A stretch of DNA of 58,023 nucleotides, taken from contig JAHEDX010000016.1 in assembly GCA_024641005.1 (NCBI GenBank), positions 1 through 58,023 on the forward strand, in the 5' to 3' direction. The notes under the pieces are model-generated. The model was not told where the DNA came from, did no database searches, and was given only the letters and a program-made list of their open reading frames with translations. The translations under genes and the position numbers were made by a program. Positions 8,714 to 17,600 of this stretch are shown here, piece by piece. Source of the DNA: Acidimicrobiaceae bacterium. GTDB lineage: Bacteria; Actinomycetota; Acidimicrobiia; Acidimicrobiales; Ilumatobacteraceae. Position 1 is the first letter of the stretch. Each line of letters begins with the position of its first letter.

Positions 8714-9651
8714 ACGACGCCGTGTTCGTGCTCACGCTCGCCGCTGCGGTCGGCGCAGCGGTACCGATCGCGCTTGCCGCACTCGGCGAGCTGCTCGCCG
8801 AGACCTCCGGGGTACTCAACCTCGGGGTCGAGGGCATGATGTTGATCGGCGCCGTGATGGCATTCCAAGTCGGCGACGCCTCGGGCTCACTGTGGTTGGC
8901 GCTCGTGGTCGGTGGCCTCGCCGGGGCACTCTTCTCGGCGATCCATGCAGTCCTGTGTGTGACGCTACGCGCCAACCAGATCGTCTCGGGTCTGGCGCTC
9001 GTCATCTTCGGGACCGGCCTGTCGACGTTCATCGGCAAATCGATCGAAGGCAAGCCGCTCGACACCGACTTCACGCCGATCCGATGGGGTTTCCTGGCCG
9101 ACATACCGGTACTCGGCCCTGTGCTGTTCGACCAGGATCCGATGGTCTACGCAACGATCGCGATCGCCTTGGTGATCACGTTCTACCTCAACCGCACCAA
9201 GGCGGGACTGGCGGTGCGGGCGGTCGGCGAATCACCCGGCACGGCCGACACGATGGGCGTAGCCGTCGCAGCGATTCGTTACGTCCACGTGATGCTCGGT
9301 GGCCTCCTCGCCGGGATGGCCGGCGCCTATCTGGTGCTCGGCCAGGTTCCGTCATGGAGCCAGGACGGCACGACGGCGGGCATCGGCTGGATCGCCCTGG
9401 CGCTGGTGGTGTTCGCATCGTGGCGACCACTGCGCGTGCTGCTCGGCGCGTTCCTGTTCGGCTTCGCTCGACGCGCCAACTTCTGGTTGCAGGGCGAGGA
9501 CTGGGCGCCCGACATCCCCGCCGAGTTCCTCAGCATGTTGCCCTACCTGCTCACGATCGCCGTACTGGTCGTCTGGGGCAGCCGCGACCTACGTCGCCGT
9601 ATCGGTGCGCCGAGCGCACTCGGCGTCGCCTACGACCGGGACGAACGCTGA
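8710..9651 (+). CDS. ABC importer permease 2 (nucleoside type)
   Basis: 313 aa second permease, with the family hallmark LNLGVEGMMLIGA near residue 38 and hydrophobic helices across its length. ATG 8710 overlaps the previous stop by 4 bp, and its own stop shares a base with the next start (TGATG). A longer in-frame reading upstream lies inside permease 1 and was rejected. With the lipoprotein, ATPase and first permease it completes a full importer, most likely for purine nucleosides or bases. Confidence 0.9.
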   Translation: MNDAVFVLTLAAAVGAAVPIALAALGELLAETSGVLNLGVEGMMLIGAVMAFQVGDASGSLWLALVVGGLAGALFSAIHAVLCVTLRANQIVSGLALVIFGTGLSTFIGKSIEGKPLDTDFTPIRWGFLADIPVLGPVLFDQDPMVYATIAIALVITFYLNRTKAGLAVRAVGESPGTADTMGVAVAAIRYVHVMLGGLLAGMAGAYLVLGQVPSWSQDGTTAGIGWIALALVVFASWRPLRVLLGAFLFGFARRANFWLQGEDWAPDIPAEFLSMLPYLLTIAVLVVWGSRDLRRRIGAPSALGVAYDRDER

Positions 9652-11099
9652 TGCAGCTCCACCACGTGCAACGAGCACCGACACGGGTGCCCCGGTATCT
9701 CTCGCCGGTCACCATCGACGATGCCCTCGCCGCGTTCGAACTGCACGGTGTCCGGGCACGGGCGATCGCGGGCGGAACCGACCTTCTGGTCGAGCTCGAC
9801 CGCGGCGCGCACGACGATGTCGAGGTACTCGTCGACCTCAGCCGCATCCATGGGCTCGACTCGATCACCGTCGGCGACGGCAAGATCCATCTCGGTGCGC
9901 TCGTCACCCACAGCCAGGTCGTCGAGAGCACAGCGTGCCGCGAGTTGGTACTGCCGCTGGCCCAGGCCTCACTCGAGGTCGGGTCACCACAGCTGCGCAA
10001 CCGAGCGACGGTCGCCGGCAACGTCATCACCGCCAGCCCGGCCAACGACACCATCTCGGCGCTGTTGGCACTCGGCGCCGAGATCCACATCGCGTCGACG
10101 ACGGGCACCCGAACGGTGCCGATCGCCACGTTCGTCAGCGGGTTTCGCACCACGGTGCTCGCTCCTGACGAACTGGTGACCGGCATGTCGATCCCGGTGC
10201 TCACCGGTTCGCAGCGCGGCATCTTCGTGAAGGCAGGCCTACGGCGCGCCCAGGCGATCTCCGTCGTGCACCTCACCGCGATCGTCACGCTCGACGACGA
10301 CATCGTCACCGACGCCGTGCTCACGCTCGGCAGCGTCGCCCCCACCGTCGTCACGGTGCCCGACCTCGCCGAGGTACTACGCGGCCGGCGCCTCGACGAC
10401 ACCGCCATCGCCGACGCCGTCGCGGCCGCCCGGCGCACCGCCACCCCGATCGACGATCTGCGATCGACGGCCGAGTACCGCACGTCGCTGGTCTCCACGA
10501 TGGTCGGGCGAGCACTGCGCGCGCTCGCCGACGACCAGCAATCGGGCCAATGGCCGATCGGTGCTCCGCTCTTGCGCGACATCGCTCGGTCCACGGCGAA
10601 GGCAAATGCCGTCGACGTCGACGCAGCGACCGAGATCACCGCGACCGTGAACGGTGCGACCGTCACGGCCGCCGGCGCGGCCGGCATCACCCTGCTCGAC
10701 TGGCTACGGGACGAAGCCGGGCTGGTAGGGGTGAAGGAGGGCTGTGCCGAAGGTGAATGCGGCGCATGCACCGTGCACCTCGACGGGGCAGCCGTCATGA
10801 GCTGTCTCGTACCTGCGGCGCGTGCCGCAGGCAGCGAGGTCGTCACGGTCGAAGGGCTCGCCGACGACGATCGCCTCGCACCGATCCAGGCCGCATTCGT
10901 CGAGCACGGAGCGGTGCAGTGCGGGTTCTGCACGCCCGGCCTGTTGATGTCCTGCGCCAAGCTGCTCGACGAACATCCCGCACCGACGTCGCGCCAGGTG
11001 CAACTCGGCCTCGCCGGCAACCTGTGCCGTTGTACCGGTTATCGGGCAATCGAAAGGGCGATCGAACAGGTCGCCTCGACTCAGGTCTCGGCGCCATGA
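9651..11099 (+). CDS. FAD and [2Fe-2S] fusion subunit of molybdenum hydroxylase
   Basis: 482 aa electron-transfer subunit. The FAD domain comes first (AGGTDL at 40-45, TVAGN at 120-124, C-terminal flavoprotein lobe to about 290). The iron-sulphur domain follows at about 328-474 with complete ligands: C365, C370, C373, C385 for the plant-type cluster and C424, C427, C459, C461 for the second. Canonical xanthine dehydrogenases have the opposite order. The start shares a base with the permease stop (TGATG), and the stop overlaps the molybdenum subunit start by 4 bp. It should take electrons from the next gene's molybdenum centre, and could also serve XdhD, which lacks working clusters. Confidence 0.88.
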   Translation: MQLHHVQRAPTRVPRYLSPVTIDDALAAFELHGVRARAIAGGTDLLVELDRGAHDDVEVLVDLSRIHGLDSITVGDGKIHLGALVTHSQVVESTACRELVLPLAQASLEVGSPQLRNRATVAGNVITASPANDTISALLALGAEIHIASTTGTRTVPIATFVSGFRTTVLAPDELVTGMSIPVLTGSQRGIFVKAGLRRAQAISVVHLTAIVTLDDDIVTDAVLTLGSVAPTVVTVPDLAEVLRGRRLDDTAIADAVAAARRTATPIDDLRSTAEYRTSLVSTMVGRALRALADDQQSGQWPIGAPLLRDIARSTAKANAVDVDAATEITATVNGATVTAAGAAGITLLDWLRDEAGLVGVKEGCAEGECGACTVHLDGAAVMSCLVPAARAAGSEVVTVEGLADDDRLAPIQAAFVEHGAVQCGFCTPGLLMSCAKLLDEHPAPTSRQVQLGLAGNLCRCTGYRAIERAIEQVASTQVSAP

Positions 11100-13360
11100 G
11101 TGTCGGCGCCTCCTCGATCCGGGTCGATGCCCGCGCCAAGGTCACCGGCGCGGCCGCCTACCCCGCCGACCGCGCACCCGCCGGCGCACTCGTCGCACGG
11201 GTCGTGTTCACCGATCAGCCCCACGCCCGACTCGTCCGGCTCGACGTTTCGAAGGCCGAACAGATGCCCGGTGTCGTGGCCGTGTTCACCGGCCGCGACG
11301 TACCGGTCAACGAATACGGCCTCACCGAGTTCGACCAGCCCGTCTTCGTGTCGATCGAACACACAGGTCGTACCAAGGTCGAGAGCGACATCAGCAGGTG
11401 GGAAGCCGACCATCTCGCGCTCGTCGTCGCCGACACCGACGAGACGGCCACGGCCGCGGCCGCCATGATCGAGGCCGAGTGGGAGCAACTCCCGATCGTC
11501 GCCGACATCGACCAGGCGCTGGCCGCGGATGCCTCGCTCGTGCATCCCGAACTCGGACTGTCGAGCAACATCTACCACACCTACAAGATCCGCAAGGGCT
11601 CGATCGACGACGCGTTCGCCGAGGCGGCGGCGATCGTCGAGACCACCTACGAGCTGCCGTACCAAGAGCACGCCTTCCTCCAACCCGAGGCCGGCGTCAG
11701 CTATGTCGACGACGAGGGCCGCGTCACGGTCGAGGTCGCGGGCCAGTGGACACACGAAGACCAAGAACAGATCGCCCACGCACTCGACTTGCCACCCGAC
11801 CGGGTCAGGGTGATCTATCCCGCGATCGGCGGCGCCTTCGGTGGTCGTGAGGACATGTCACTCCAAATCGTGCTGGCACTCGCCGCGATGCGTCTCGCCG
11901 AGCAAGGCGAACGTCGTCCGATCGCCAGTCGATGGTCGCGAGAAGAATCGATCGTCGGGCACCACAAGCGCCATCGCGGTCGGATCCACGCCAAGTGGGG
12001 CGCCGACGCCGAGGGCAAGCTCGTCGCCGTGCAGAGCGAGGCCTGGCTCGATGCCGGTGCCTACAACTACACCACCAACAAGGTGCTCGGTAACTGCCAC
12101 CTCGGGCAGGCCGGTCCCTACGAGGTGCCCAACGCCCACATCGACAGCCATGCCGTGTACACCAACGCGGTACCCGGTGGAGCGTTCCGGGGGTTCGGCG
12201 GCCCGCAGGCCGCCTTTGCGGCCGAGTCACAGATGAACCGGCTCGCCGAAGCGTTGGGCATCGACCCGGTCGAGATCCGGCGCCGCAATGCATTGCACGA
12301 CGGCAGCATCGGCATCACCCAGACCGTCATGCCCGCCGGGGTGACGATGCCGCAGGTGATCGAGCGCTGTGCCGCCGAGGCAGGGTTCGATCGACCGTTG
12401 TCGCCGGCCTCGGCGTTCTCACCGTTCGCATCGTTGGCCCCCGCTACCGACGACCTGCTGCGAGGGCGCGGGTTCGCCTGCTCGTTCAAGAACGTGGGTT
12501 TCTCGTTCGGTTTCCCCGAGCGGTGCGAGGCGCGCATCGTGCTGCACGGCGACCCTGGCGCCGACCGGCCCGAACGGGCGGAACTGTTCCACGCGGGCGC
12601 TGACGTCGGCCAAGGCGCGCACACCGCGTTCTTGCAGATGGCCGCCGACGCGACGGGTGTGCCGTACGAGCGGATGAGTGGCGACTTCTCCGACACCTCG
12701 TCATCCGGTGACTCCGGGTCGGCATCGGCTTCCCGACTGACCTTCATGGCCGGCAACTCGATCCTCGGTGCCGCCGAAGAGGCCGACAAGGCGTGGCGTA
12801 ACGGCGACCGCCCGGCAGTCGGCCACTTCCGCTATGTGCCGCCCCCGACCGAATCGCTCGATCCCGAGACCGGCGTCGGCGCGCCGAACTTCAGCTATGG
12901 CTATGTCGCACAAGTGGTCGAACTGACCGTCGACCGGGCGACCGGGCACATCGTGATCGACCGGGTCGTCAGCACCCACGATGTCGGGCGGGCGATCAAT
13001 CCGGCCAACGTCGTCGGTCAGATCGAGGGCGCCGTCGCCCAGGCTCACGGCTACGTGCTCAGCGAACGCCTGCAGGTCGAGAACGGCCGGATCCTCAACC
13101 CGCGATTCAGCACCTACCTCATCCCGGGTATCGGCGACGTGCCGACACAGATCGACAGCGTCGTGCTCGAACTCGCCGATCCGAACGGGCCCTGGGGAGC
13201 GCGCGGCATGGCCGAGATGCCGTTCATGACCTACGCCCCGGCGGTCATCGCTGCGCTACACGACGCGACCGGCGTCTGGTTCAGCTCGTTCCCCCTCACC
13301 CCAGACCGCGTTGCCGCCGCCCTCGCTGCAACCCACCCGCAGATCGGAACAACCCCATGA
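11096..13360 (+). CDS. xanthine dehydrogenase family molybdenum-binding subunit
   Basis: 754 aa catalytic subunit. An aldehyde-oxidase hammerhead domain lies at about 10-120, then the molybdopterin-binding domain with GGAFGGRED, the GGAFRGFGGPQ loop carrying the active-site arginine, and GPWGARGMAEMP with the catalytic glutamate. It lacks the vestigial front domain of the XdhD-like paralogue at the left end, so the window holds two distinct hydroxylases. ATG 11096 overlaps the FAD/Fe-S gene by 4 bp and the stop overlaps the next start by 4 bp. Likely hydroxylates a purine or a purine-derived ring; the exact position is not predictable. Confidence 0.88.
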   Translation: MSVGASSIRVDARAKVTGAAAYPADRAPAGALVARVVFTDQPHARLVRLDVSKAEQMPGVVAVFTGRDVPVNEYGLTEFDQPVFVSIEHTGRTKVESDISRWEADHLALVVADTDETATAAAAMIEAEWEQLPIVADIDQALAADASLVHPELGLSSNIYHTYKIRKGSIDDAFAEAAAIVETTYELPYQEHAFLQPEAGVSYVDDEGRVTVEVAGQWTHEDQEQIAHALDLPPDRVRVIYPAIGGAFGGREDMSLQIVLALAAMRLAEQGERRPIASRWSREESIVGHHKRHRGRIHAKWGADAEGKLVAVQSEAWLDAGAYNYTTNKVLGNCHLGQAGPYEVPNAHIDSHAVYTNAVPGGAFRGFGGPQAAFAAESQMNRLAEALGIDPVEIRRRNALHDGSIGITQTVMPAGVTMPQVIERCAAEAGFDRPLSPASAFSPFASLAPATDDLLRGRGFACSFKNVGFSFGFPERCEARIVLHGDPGADRPERAELFHAGADVGQGAHTAFLQMAADATGVPYERMSGDFSDTSSSGDSGSASASRLTFMAGNSILGAAEEADKAWRNGDRPAVGHFRYVPPPTESLDPETGVGAPNFSYGYVAQVVELTVDRATGHIVIDRVVSTHDVGRAINPANVVGQIEGAVAQAHGYVLSERLQVENGRILNPRFSTYLIPGIGDVPTQIDSVVLELADPNGPWGARGMAEMPFMTYAPAVIAALHDATGVWFSSFPLTPDRVAAALAATHPQIGTTP

Positions 13361-14292
13361 GCCGCATCGTCACCGTGGGCGCCGGCCAGCTCGGCCCGAT
13401 CAGCCACGATGAGGACCGTGAATCGGTGGTCGATCGGCTGATCGCCCTGCTCGAGAGTGGCGCCGAGCGCAACTGCGACCTGGTCGTGTTCCCCGAACTC
13501 GCGCTCACCACGTTCTTCCCGCGTTGGTACACCGACGAGGTCAGCGGTCACGACCATTTCTTCGAGACCGAGATGCCGAGTCCGGTCACGCAACGGCTGT
13601 TCGACGCCGCGGCACGATTGCAGGTCGGTTTCTGCCTCGGATACGCCGAGCTCACGCCGGACGGCGAACGCTTCAACAGCTACGTGCTCGTCGAGCGCAA
13701 CGGCTCGATCGTGGGCAAGTACCGCAAAGCCCACATTCCCGGTCACGAGGCCCACGAGCCGTGGCGACCGTTCCAGCACCTCGAGCGCAGGTACTTCCAG
13801 GAGTCACACGACGGATTCGGTGTCTGGAGGGCGTTCGGCGGCGTGGTCGGCATGGCGCTGTGCAACGACCGGCGCTGGCCCGAGACATATCGGGTGATGG
13901 GTCTACAGGGCGCCGAGATGATCCTGATCGGTTACAACACGCCGATGCACTACGCACCCGACCCCGACCAGAATGCGCTGCAGGGGTTCCACAACCACCT
14001 CGTCATGCAGGCCGGCGCCTACCAGAACGGGGCATGGGTCGTCGGGGTCGCCAAGGGCGGCATCGAAGAAGGCGTCGAGTCGCTGTCGCAGAGCGCGATC
14101 ATCGCACCGTCCGGCCAGATCGTTGCCCAAGCCGTCACGAGCGGCGACGTGCTGATCAGCGCCCGCTGCGATCTCGATCTCTGCAGTCGTTACAAGGACA
14201 CCCTGTTCGACTTCGCCCGGTACCGGCGCCCCGAGGTGTACGGCCTGATCACCGAGCGCAAGGGCGCGATCGCCCCACCGGAGCTGCCGTGA
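13357..14292 (+). CDS. N-carbamoyl-D-amino acid hydrolase-like nitrilase-superfamily amidase
   Basis: 311 aa carbon-nitrogen hydrolase with the triad E47 (FPELALTTFFPRW), K124 (KYRKAHIPGH) and C169 (ALCNDRRWPET). These stretches and the HLE.RYF, GYNTP and MQAGAYQNGAW blocks match what I remember of the Agrobacterium N-carbamoyl-D-amino acid amidohydrolase, and the length agrees. The reaction would release CO2 and NH3 from an N-carbamoyl (ureido) amino acid. Lying between purine hydroxylases and diaminopropionate ammonia-lyase, its natural substrate may be a ureido form of 2,3-diaminopropionate. ATGA overlap with the upstream gene and GTGA overlap with the downstream gene. Confidence 0.87.
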   Translation: MSRIVTVGAGQLGPISHDEDRESVVDRLIALLESGAERNCDLVVFPELALTTFFPRWYTDEVSGHDHFFETEMPSPVTQRLFDAAARLQVGFCLGYAELTPDGERFNSYVLVERNGSIVGKYRKAHIPGHEAHEPWRPFQHLERRYFQESHDGFGVWRAFGGVVGMALCNDRRWPETYRVMGLQGAEMILIGYNTPMHYAPDPDQNALQGFHNHLVMQAGAYQNGAWVVGVAKGGIEEGVESLSQSAIIAPSGQIVAQAVTSGDVLISARCDLDLCSRYKDTLFDFARYRRPEVYGLITERKGAIAPPELP

Positions 14293-15341
14293 GCGAACAC
14301 CCGGTACTCGGGCCGGCACAGACCGCCGGCATGGTCTGCGCCCATCACCATCTGTACTCTGCGTTGGCCCGAGGCATGCCGGCCCCCCCGCGCACGCCGA
14401 CCGGGTTTCTCGAGATCCTCGAGCTGGTGTGGTGGCGACTCGACCGCGCGCTCGACGACGACACGATCTACTGGTCGGCGAAACTGGGCGCGCTCGAGGC
14501 GCTCGAGCGCGGGTGTACGGCGATCATCGATCATCACGAGTCGCCGAACGCGATCGAGGGCTCGCTCTCGCTCATCGAGCAGGCGTGCCGCGAGGTGGGC
14601 GTTCGGGTGAGCTGCGCCTACGGAGTCACCGACCGGCACGGTCCTGCGGGCGCTCGGCGCGGGCTGGCCGAGAACGACCGCTTCCTCGGCGAGGGCGGGC
14701 ACGGCATGGTCGGGGTGCACGCCGCGTTCACCTGCACCGACGACACGCTCGCCGCCGCCGCCGAACTTGCCCGACGGCACGGGGTCGGTGTGCACATCCA
14801 TGTCGCAGAAGGGCCCGGCGACGCCGGCGCGGCCGACCGCATCCGGCATCTCACGACGCCCGAGTGGGTGCTCGTCCACGGCGTGCACCTCGGCGACGAC
14901 CACGGCCTCCAGGGCACGATCATCCACAACCCACGGTCGAACATGAACAATGCCGTCGGGTACGCCGCCCCCACCCGCTTCACCAACCCGGTCGGCCTCG
15001 GCAGCGACGGCATCGGCGCCGACATGCTCGACGAGTTCCGGGTCGCCTACGTGCGCCTGCGCGAGCACGACGTCACCGAGACCCCCGACACCGTCTGGAA
15101 CATGCTGCAGACGAACTACGAGCTGTTTCCCGAAGCGCGCGACGACCGGGTGACCTGGTCGTACGAACCGGTCGACCCGTGGCGACTGGCCTTCACGACG
15201 GGCGTCAACCCGACCCGGGTCGAGGTCGACGGCGAGACCGTGTGGCACGACGGCCGACCCACCCGCGTCGACGCCGACGAGATCCGCGCCAAAGCCACAG
15301 AGGCCGCCAACCGACTGTTCACCAAACTCGAGAATCTCTAG
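14289..15341 (+). CDS. ssnA: SsnA-like metal-dependent amidohydrolase, shortened
   Basis: 350 aa amidohydrolase related to E. coli SsnA. Shared landmarks are AHHH (metal ligands H19 and H21), [17 protein letters not shown], the HIHVAEG histidine, [12 protein letters not shown] and [10 protein letters not shown] with the metal-binding aspartate. SsnA is about 440 aa. This protein begins almost directly at the first metal motif and lacks the N-terminal beta segment, and the stretch before the last strand is also shortened. The GTG start at 14289 overlaps the previous stop by 4 bp; extension upstream would run inside that gene. Its reaction is probably hydrolytic opening or deamination of a heterocycle in the pathway. 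Confidence 0.82.
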   Translation: MSEHPVLGPAQTAGMVCAHHHLYSALARGMPAPPRTPTGFLEILELVWWRLDRALDDDTIYWSAKLGALEALERGCTAIIDHHESPNAIEGSLSLIEQACREVGVRVSCAYGVTDRHGPAGARRGLAENDRFLGEGGHGMVGVHAAFTCTDDTLAAAAELARRHGVGVHIHVAEGPGDAGAADRIRHLTTPEWVLVHGVHLGDDHGLQGTIIHNPRSNMNNAVGYAAPTRFTNPVGLGSDGIGADMLDEFRVAYVRLREHDVTETPDTVWNMLQTNYELFPEARDDRVTWSYEPVDPWRLAFTTGVNPTRVEVDGETVWHDGRPTRVDADEIRAKATEAANRLFTKLENL

Positions 15342-15360
15342 ACCCAACCGCTGCCGCGTG

Positions 15361-15384
15361 ACGGAATGGTGCCTGCCATTCCGT
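15361..15384 (+). promoter_or_regulatory. intercistronic perfect hairpin
   Basis: Nine-base arms ACGGAATGG and CCATTCCGT enclose the loop TGCCTG in the only real gap (70 bp) inside an otherwise overlapping operon. No T-run follows, so a processing or stabilising element is more likely than a terminator. A strong AGGAGG follows before the next ATG. Confidence 0.5.
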
Positions 15385-15411
15385 TACGGGCGCCACATCA
15401 GGAGGAACCCC

Positions 15412-16413
15412 ATGACACGGCTCGCGATCTACCTGCAGGACGCCCACCCGATCCCCGACGCGATCGCTCACGCGCAATATGCCGAGTCGAAAGGGTTCGA
15501 GGCGGTGTGGCAGGCCGATTCGCGGCTCGTTCGCGAGGCCGGCGTGCCGATGGCTGCCTTCGCCGCGACCACCGACACGATCAAGATCGGGTCAGGAGTC
15601 ATCGACATCTGGTCCCGCAACCCGGCGCGCCTGGCGTCGATGTTCTCCACGCTCGACGACCTCGCACCAGGGCGGATCATCTGCGGACTCGGGGCGTGGT
15701 GGGAGCCGTTGGCGTCCAAGGTCGGCGTCGACCGCCGTCGGCCACTGCTGGCCATGCGCGAGGTGGTCGCCGCCGTTCGCGCCCTGCTCAACAACGAGAC
15801 GGTCACGATGGACGGCGAGTTCGTGCATCTCGACGGCGTCGAACTCGACTATGTGCACCAAGAGCGTCGCTCGAAGGACGTTCCGATCTACATCGGTGCG
15901 ACCGGCATGCAGATGATGGAGCTCGCCGGCGAGATCGCCGACGGTGTCGTCCTCAACTATCTCGTGTCGCCGTCCTACAACGACGAGGCCATGGAACACC
16001 TCCGGATCGGCGCGGCCAAGGCCGGCCGGTCGATCGACGACCTCGATCGACCGCAACTCGTCGTGTGCTCGGTCGACGAGGACCGCAAGGCAGCGCTCGA
16101 CGGGGCCCGCCTGATGGTCACGCAATACCTCGGCCAACAGCCCCACATCATGAAGGCCAGCGGCGTGCCACAGTCCTTGCTCGACGACGTGGGCAAGGTG
16201 CTCACCTGGCCGGCCACCCACGACCAGGTGGTCGAGGCCTCGAAACTGGTCCCCGACGACATCGTGCAGATGATCTGCGCCGCCGGCACCCCCGACGAGG
16301 TGCGCGCCAAGGTCGCCGAGTACATCACCAACGGATGCACGTGCCCGATCCTGTATCCGCTCGGTCCCGACGTTCGGTACATGGTCGACACCTTCGCCGA
16401 CTGGCAACCCTGA
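15412..16413 (+). CDS. luciferase-like (LLM) flavin/F420-dependent oxidoreductase
   Basis: 333 aa TIM-barrel oxidoreductase of the bacterial luciferase / F420-dependent reductase superfamily, with the family pattern [13 protein letters not shown] then [17 protein letters not shown]. The length suits Mer- or FGD-like F420 enzymes, although FMN-dependent members look similar. ATG 15412 is preceded by AGGAGG, the strongest ribosome site in the operon; upstream in-frame codons cross the hairpin and were rejected. The stop shares a base with the ammonia-lyase start (TGATG). In E. coli the comparable cluster encodes the unrelated reductase YgfK, so this enzyme may supply the reductive or oxidative ring-processing step here. 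Confidence 0.8.
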   Translation: MTRLAIYLQDAHPIPDAIAHAQYAESKGFEAVWQADSRLVREAGVPMAAFAATTDTIKIGSGVIDIWSRNPARLASMFSTLDDLAPGRIICGLGAWWEPLASKVGVDRRRPLLAMREVVAAVRALLNNETVTMDGEFVHLDGVELDYVHQERRSKDVPIYIGATGMQMMELAGEIADGVVLNYLVSPSYNDEAMEHLRIGAAKAGRSIDDLDRPQLVVCSVDEDRKAALDGARLMVTQYLGQQPHIMKASGVPQSLLDDVGKVLTWPATHDQVVEASKLVPDDIVQMICAAGTPDEVRAKVAEYITNGCTCPILYPLGPDVRYMVDTFADWQP

Positions 16414-17600
16414 TGACCTCCGCCTCTCTGGCGTCGATCACCCGAAACCCGCTGCGAGCCGCCGTCGACGTCGCGCCGATCGACCCGAAGGTCACCTCCT
16501 TCCATGCCCGCATGCCGGCGTACTCGCCGACGATGCTGTTCGACGTGCCCGAGCTGGCCGCCCAGCTCGGTGTCGGCCGGCTGCTCGTCAAGGCCGAGAC
16601 GCGCCGCATGGGCTTGCCGTCGTTCAAGATCCTCGGTGCGTCGTGGGCCACGTATCGCGCGCTCTGCGAGCACCTCGGCTACGAACCCGAGCCGTGGCGC
16701 AACATCAACGAACTGGCGGCCAACCTCGAGCACCTCAAGCCGTTCAAGCTCGCGACCGCCACCGACGGCAACCATGGCCGGGCCGTAGCGTTCATGGCCC
16801 GGTTGCTCGGATTCTCGTGCCACGTCTTCGTGCCGCGAGGCATGGTCGAGGCACGTATCCAGGCCATCCGAAGTGAGGGTGCGCTCGTCACGGTCGTCGA
16901 CGGCACCTACGACGAGGCGGTCGCCCGTTCCGCCCACGAGGCGTCCGACCGTTGCCTCGTCGTCAGCGACACCAGCTGGGAAGGCTACGAGACGACACCC
17001 GCGAGGGTGATCGAGGGCTATTCGACCATCTTCCACGAGATCGACGACGCCATCGACGCCAGCGGCCTGCAACGCCCCGACGTCGTCGTCATCCCGATGG
17101 GCGTGGGCGCCTTCATGGCGGCAGGCGTCAGCCACTACCGCTCCGACGACACGGGCAGCGGCGGCACCGTGATCGTCGGCGTCGAACCACTCGACGCCAA
17201 CTGCGTCCAGGCATCGGCAACGGCGGGCCACATCACGCAGGTACCCGGTCCCCACAACTCGATCATGGTCGGGCTGAACTGCGGCATGCCGTCGCTCACT
17301 GCCTGGCCACGGCTCTCCAAGGGCATCGACTGGTTCGCGTCCGTCGACGACGAAGCTGCCTGCCAGGCGATGCGCGACCTCGCCGCCGTCGGCATCGTGT
17401 CGGGCGAGACCGGGGCCGCCGGACTCGCCGGGTTCGAGGCGTTGATACGCGACCCCGAGTTCCGGGCGGGCATCGACCTCGAATCGACGACCGTGCTGGT
17501 GGTCGTGACCGAGGGAGCCACCGACCCCGAACACTACGAGCATGTCGTCGGACGCGGTCACGAAACCATCGGCCGAGTCATCACCGCGGTCCGTGGCTGA
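16413..17600 (+). CDS. dpaL: 2,3-diaminopropionate ammonia-lyase
   Basis: 395 aa PLP enzyme of fold type II, homologous to E. coli YgeX (close to 398 aa). The PLP lysine is K72 in LPSFKILGAS, the acid TDGNHG follows with D118, and the phosphate-binding loop is GVGAF. It converts 2,3-diaminopropionate to pyruvate and two ammonia. Start ATG 16413 overlaps the previous stop by one base and the end overlaps the YqeB gene. Its presence defines the likely end product of the operon: the carbon skeleton left after purine-ring opening and decarbamoylation. Confidence 0.9.
   Translation: MTSASLASITRNPLRAAVDVAPIDPKVTSFHARMPAYSPTMLFDVPELAAQLGVGRLLVKAETRRMGLPSFKILGASWATYRALCEHLGYEPEPWRNINELAANLEHLKPFKLATATDGNHGRAVAFMARLLGFSCHVFVPRGMVEARIQAIRSEGALVTVVDGTYDEAVARSAHEASDRCLVVSDTSWEGYETTPARVIEGYSTIFHEIDDAIDASGLQRPDVVVIPMGVGAFMAAGVSHYRSDDTGSGGTVIVGVEPLDANCVQASATAGHITQVPGPHNSIMVGLNCGMPSLTAWPRLSKGIDWFASVDDEAACQAMRDLAAVGIVSGETGAAGLAGFEALIRDPEFRAGIDLESTTVLVVVTEGATDPEHYEHVVGRGHETIGRVITAVRG

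Noticed and set aside
15366..16412. Open frame joined upstream of diaminopropionate ammonia-lyase
   Set aside because: It lies in a shifted frame over the LLM oxidoreductase gene and is Arg-rich; DpaL starts at 16413.
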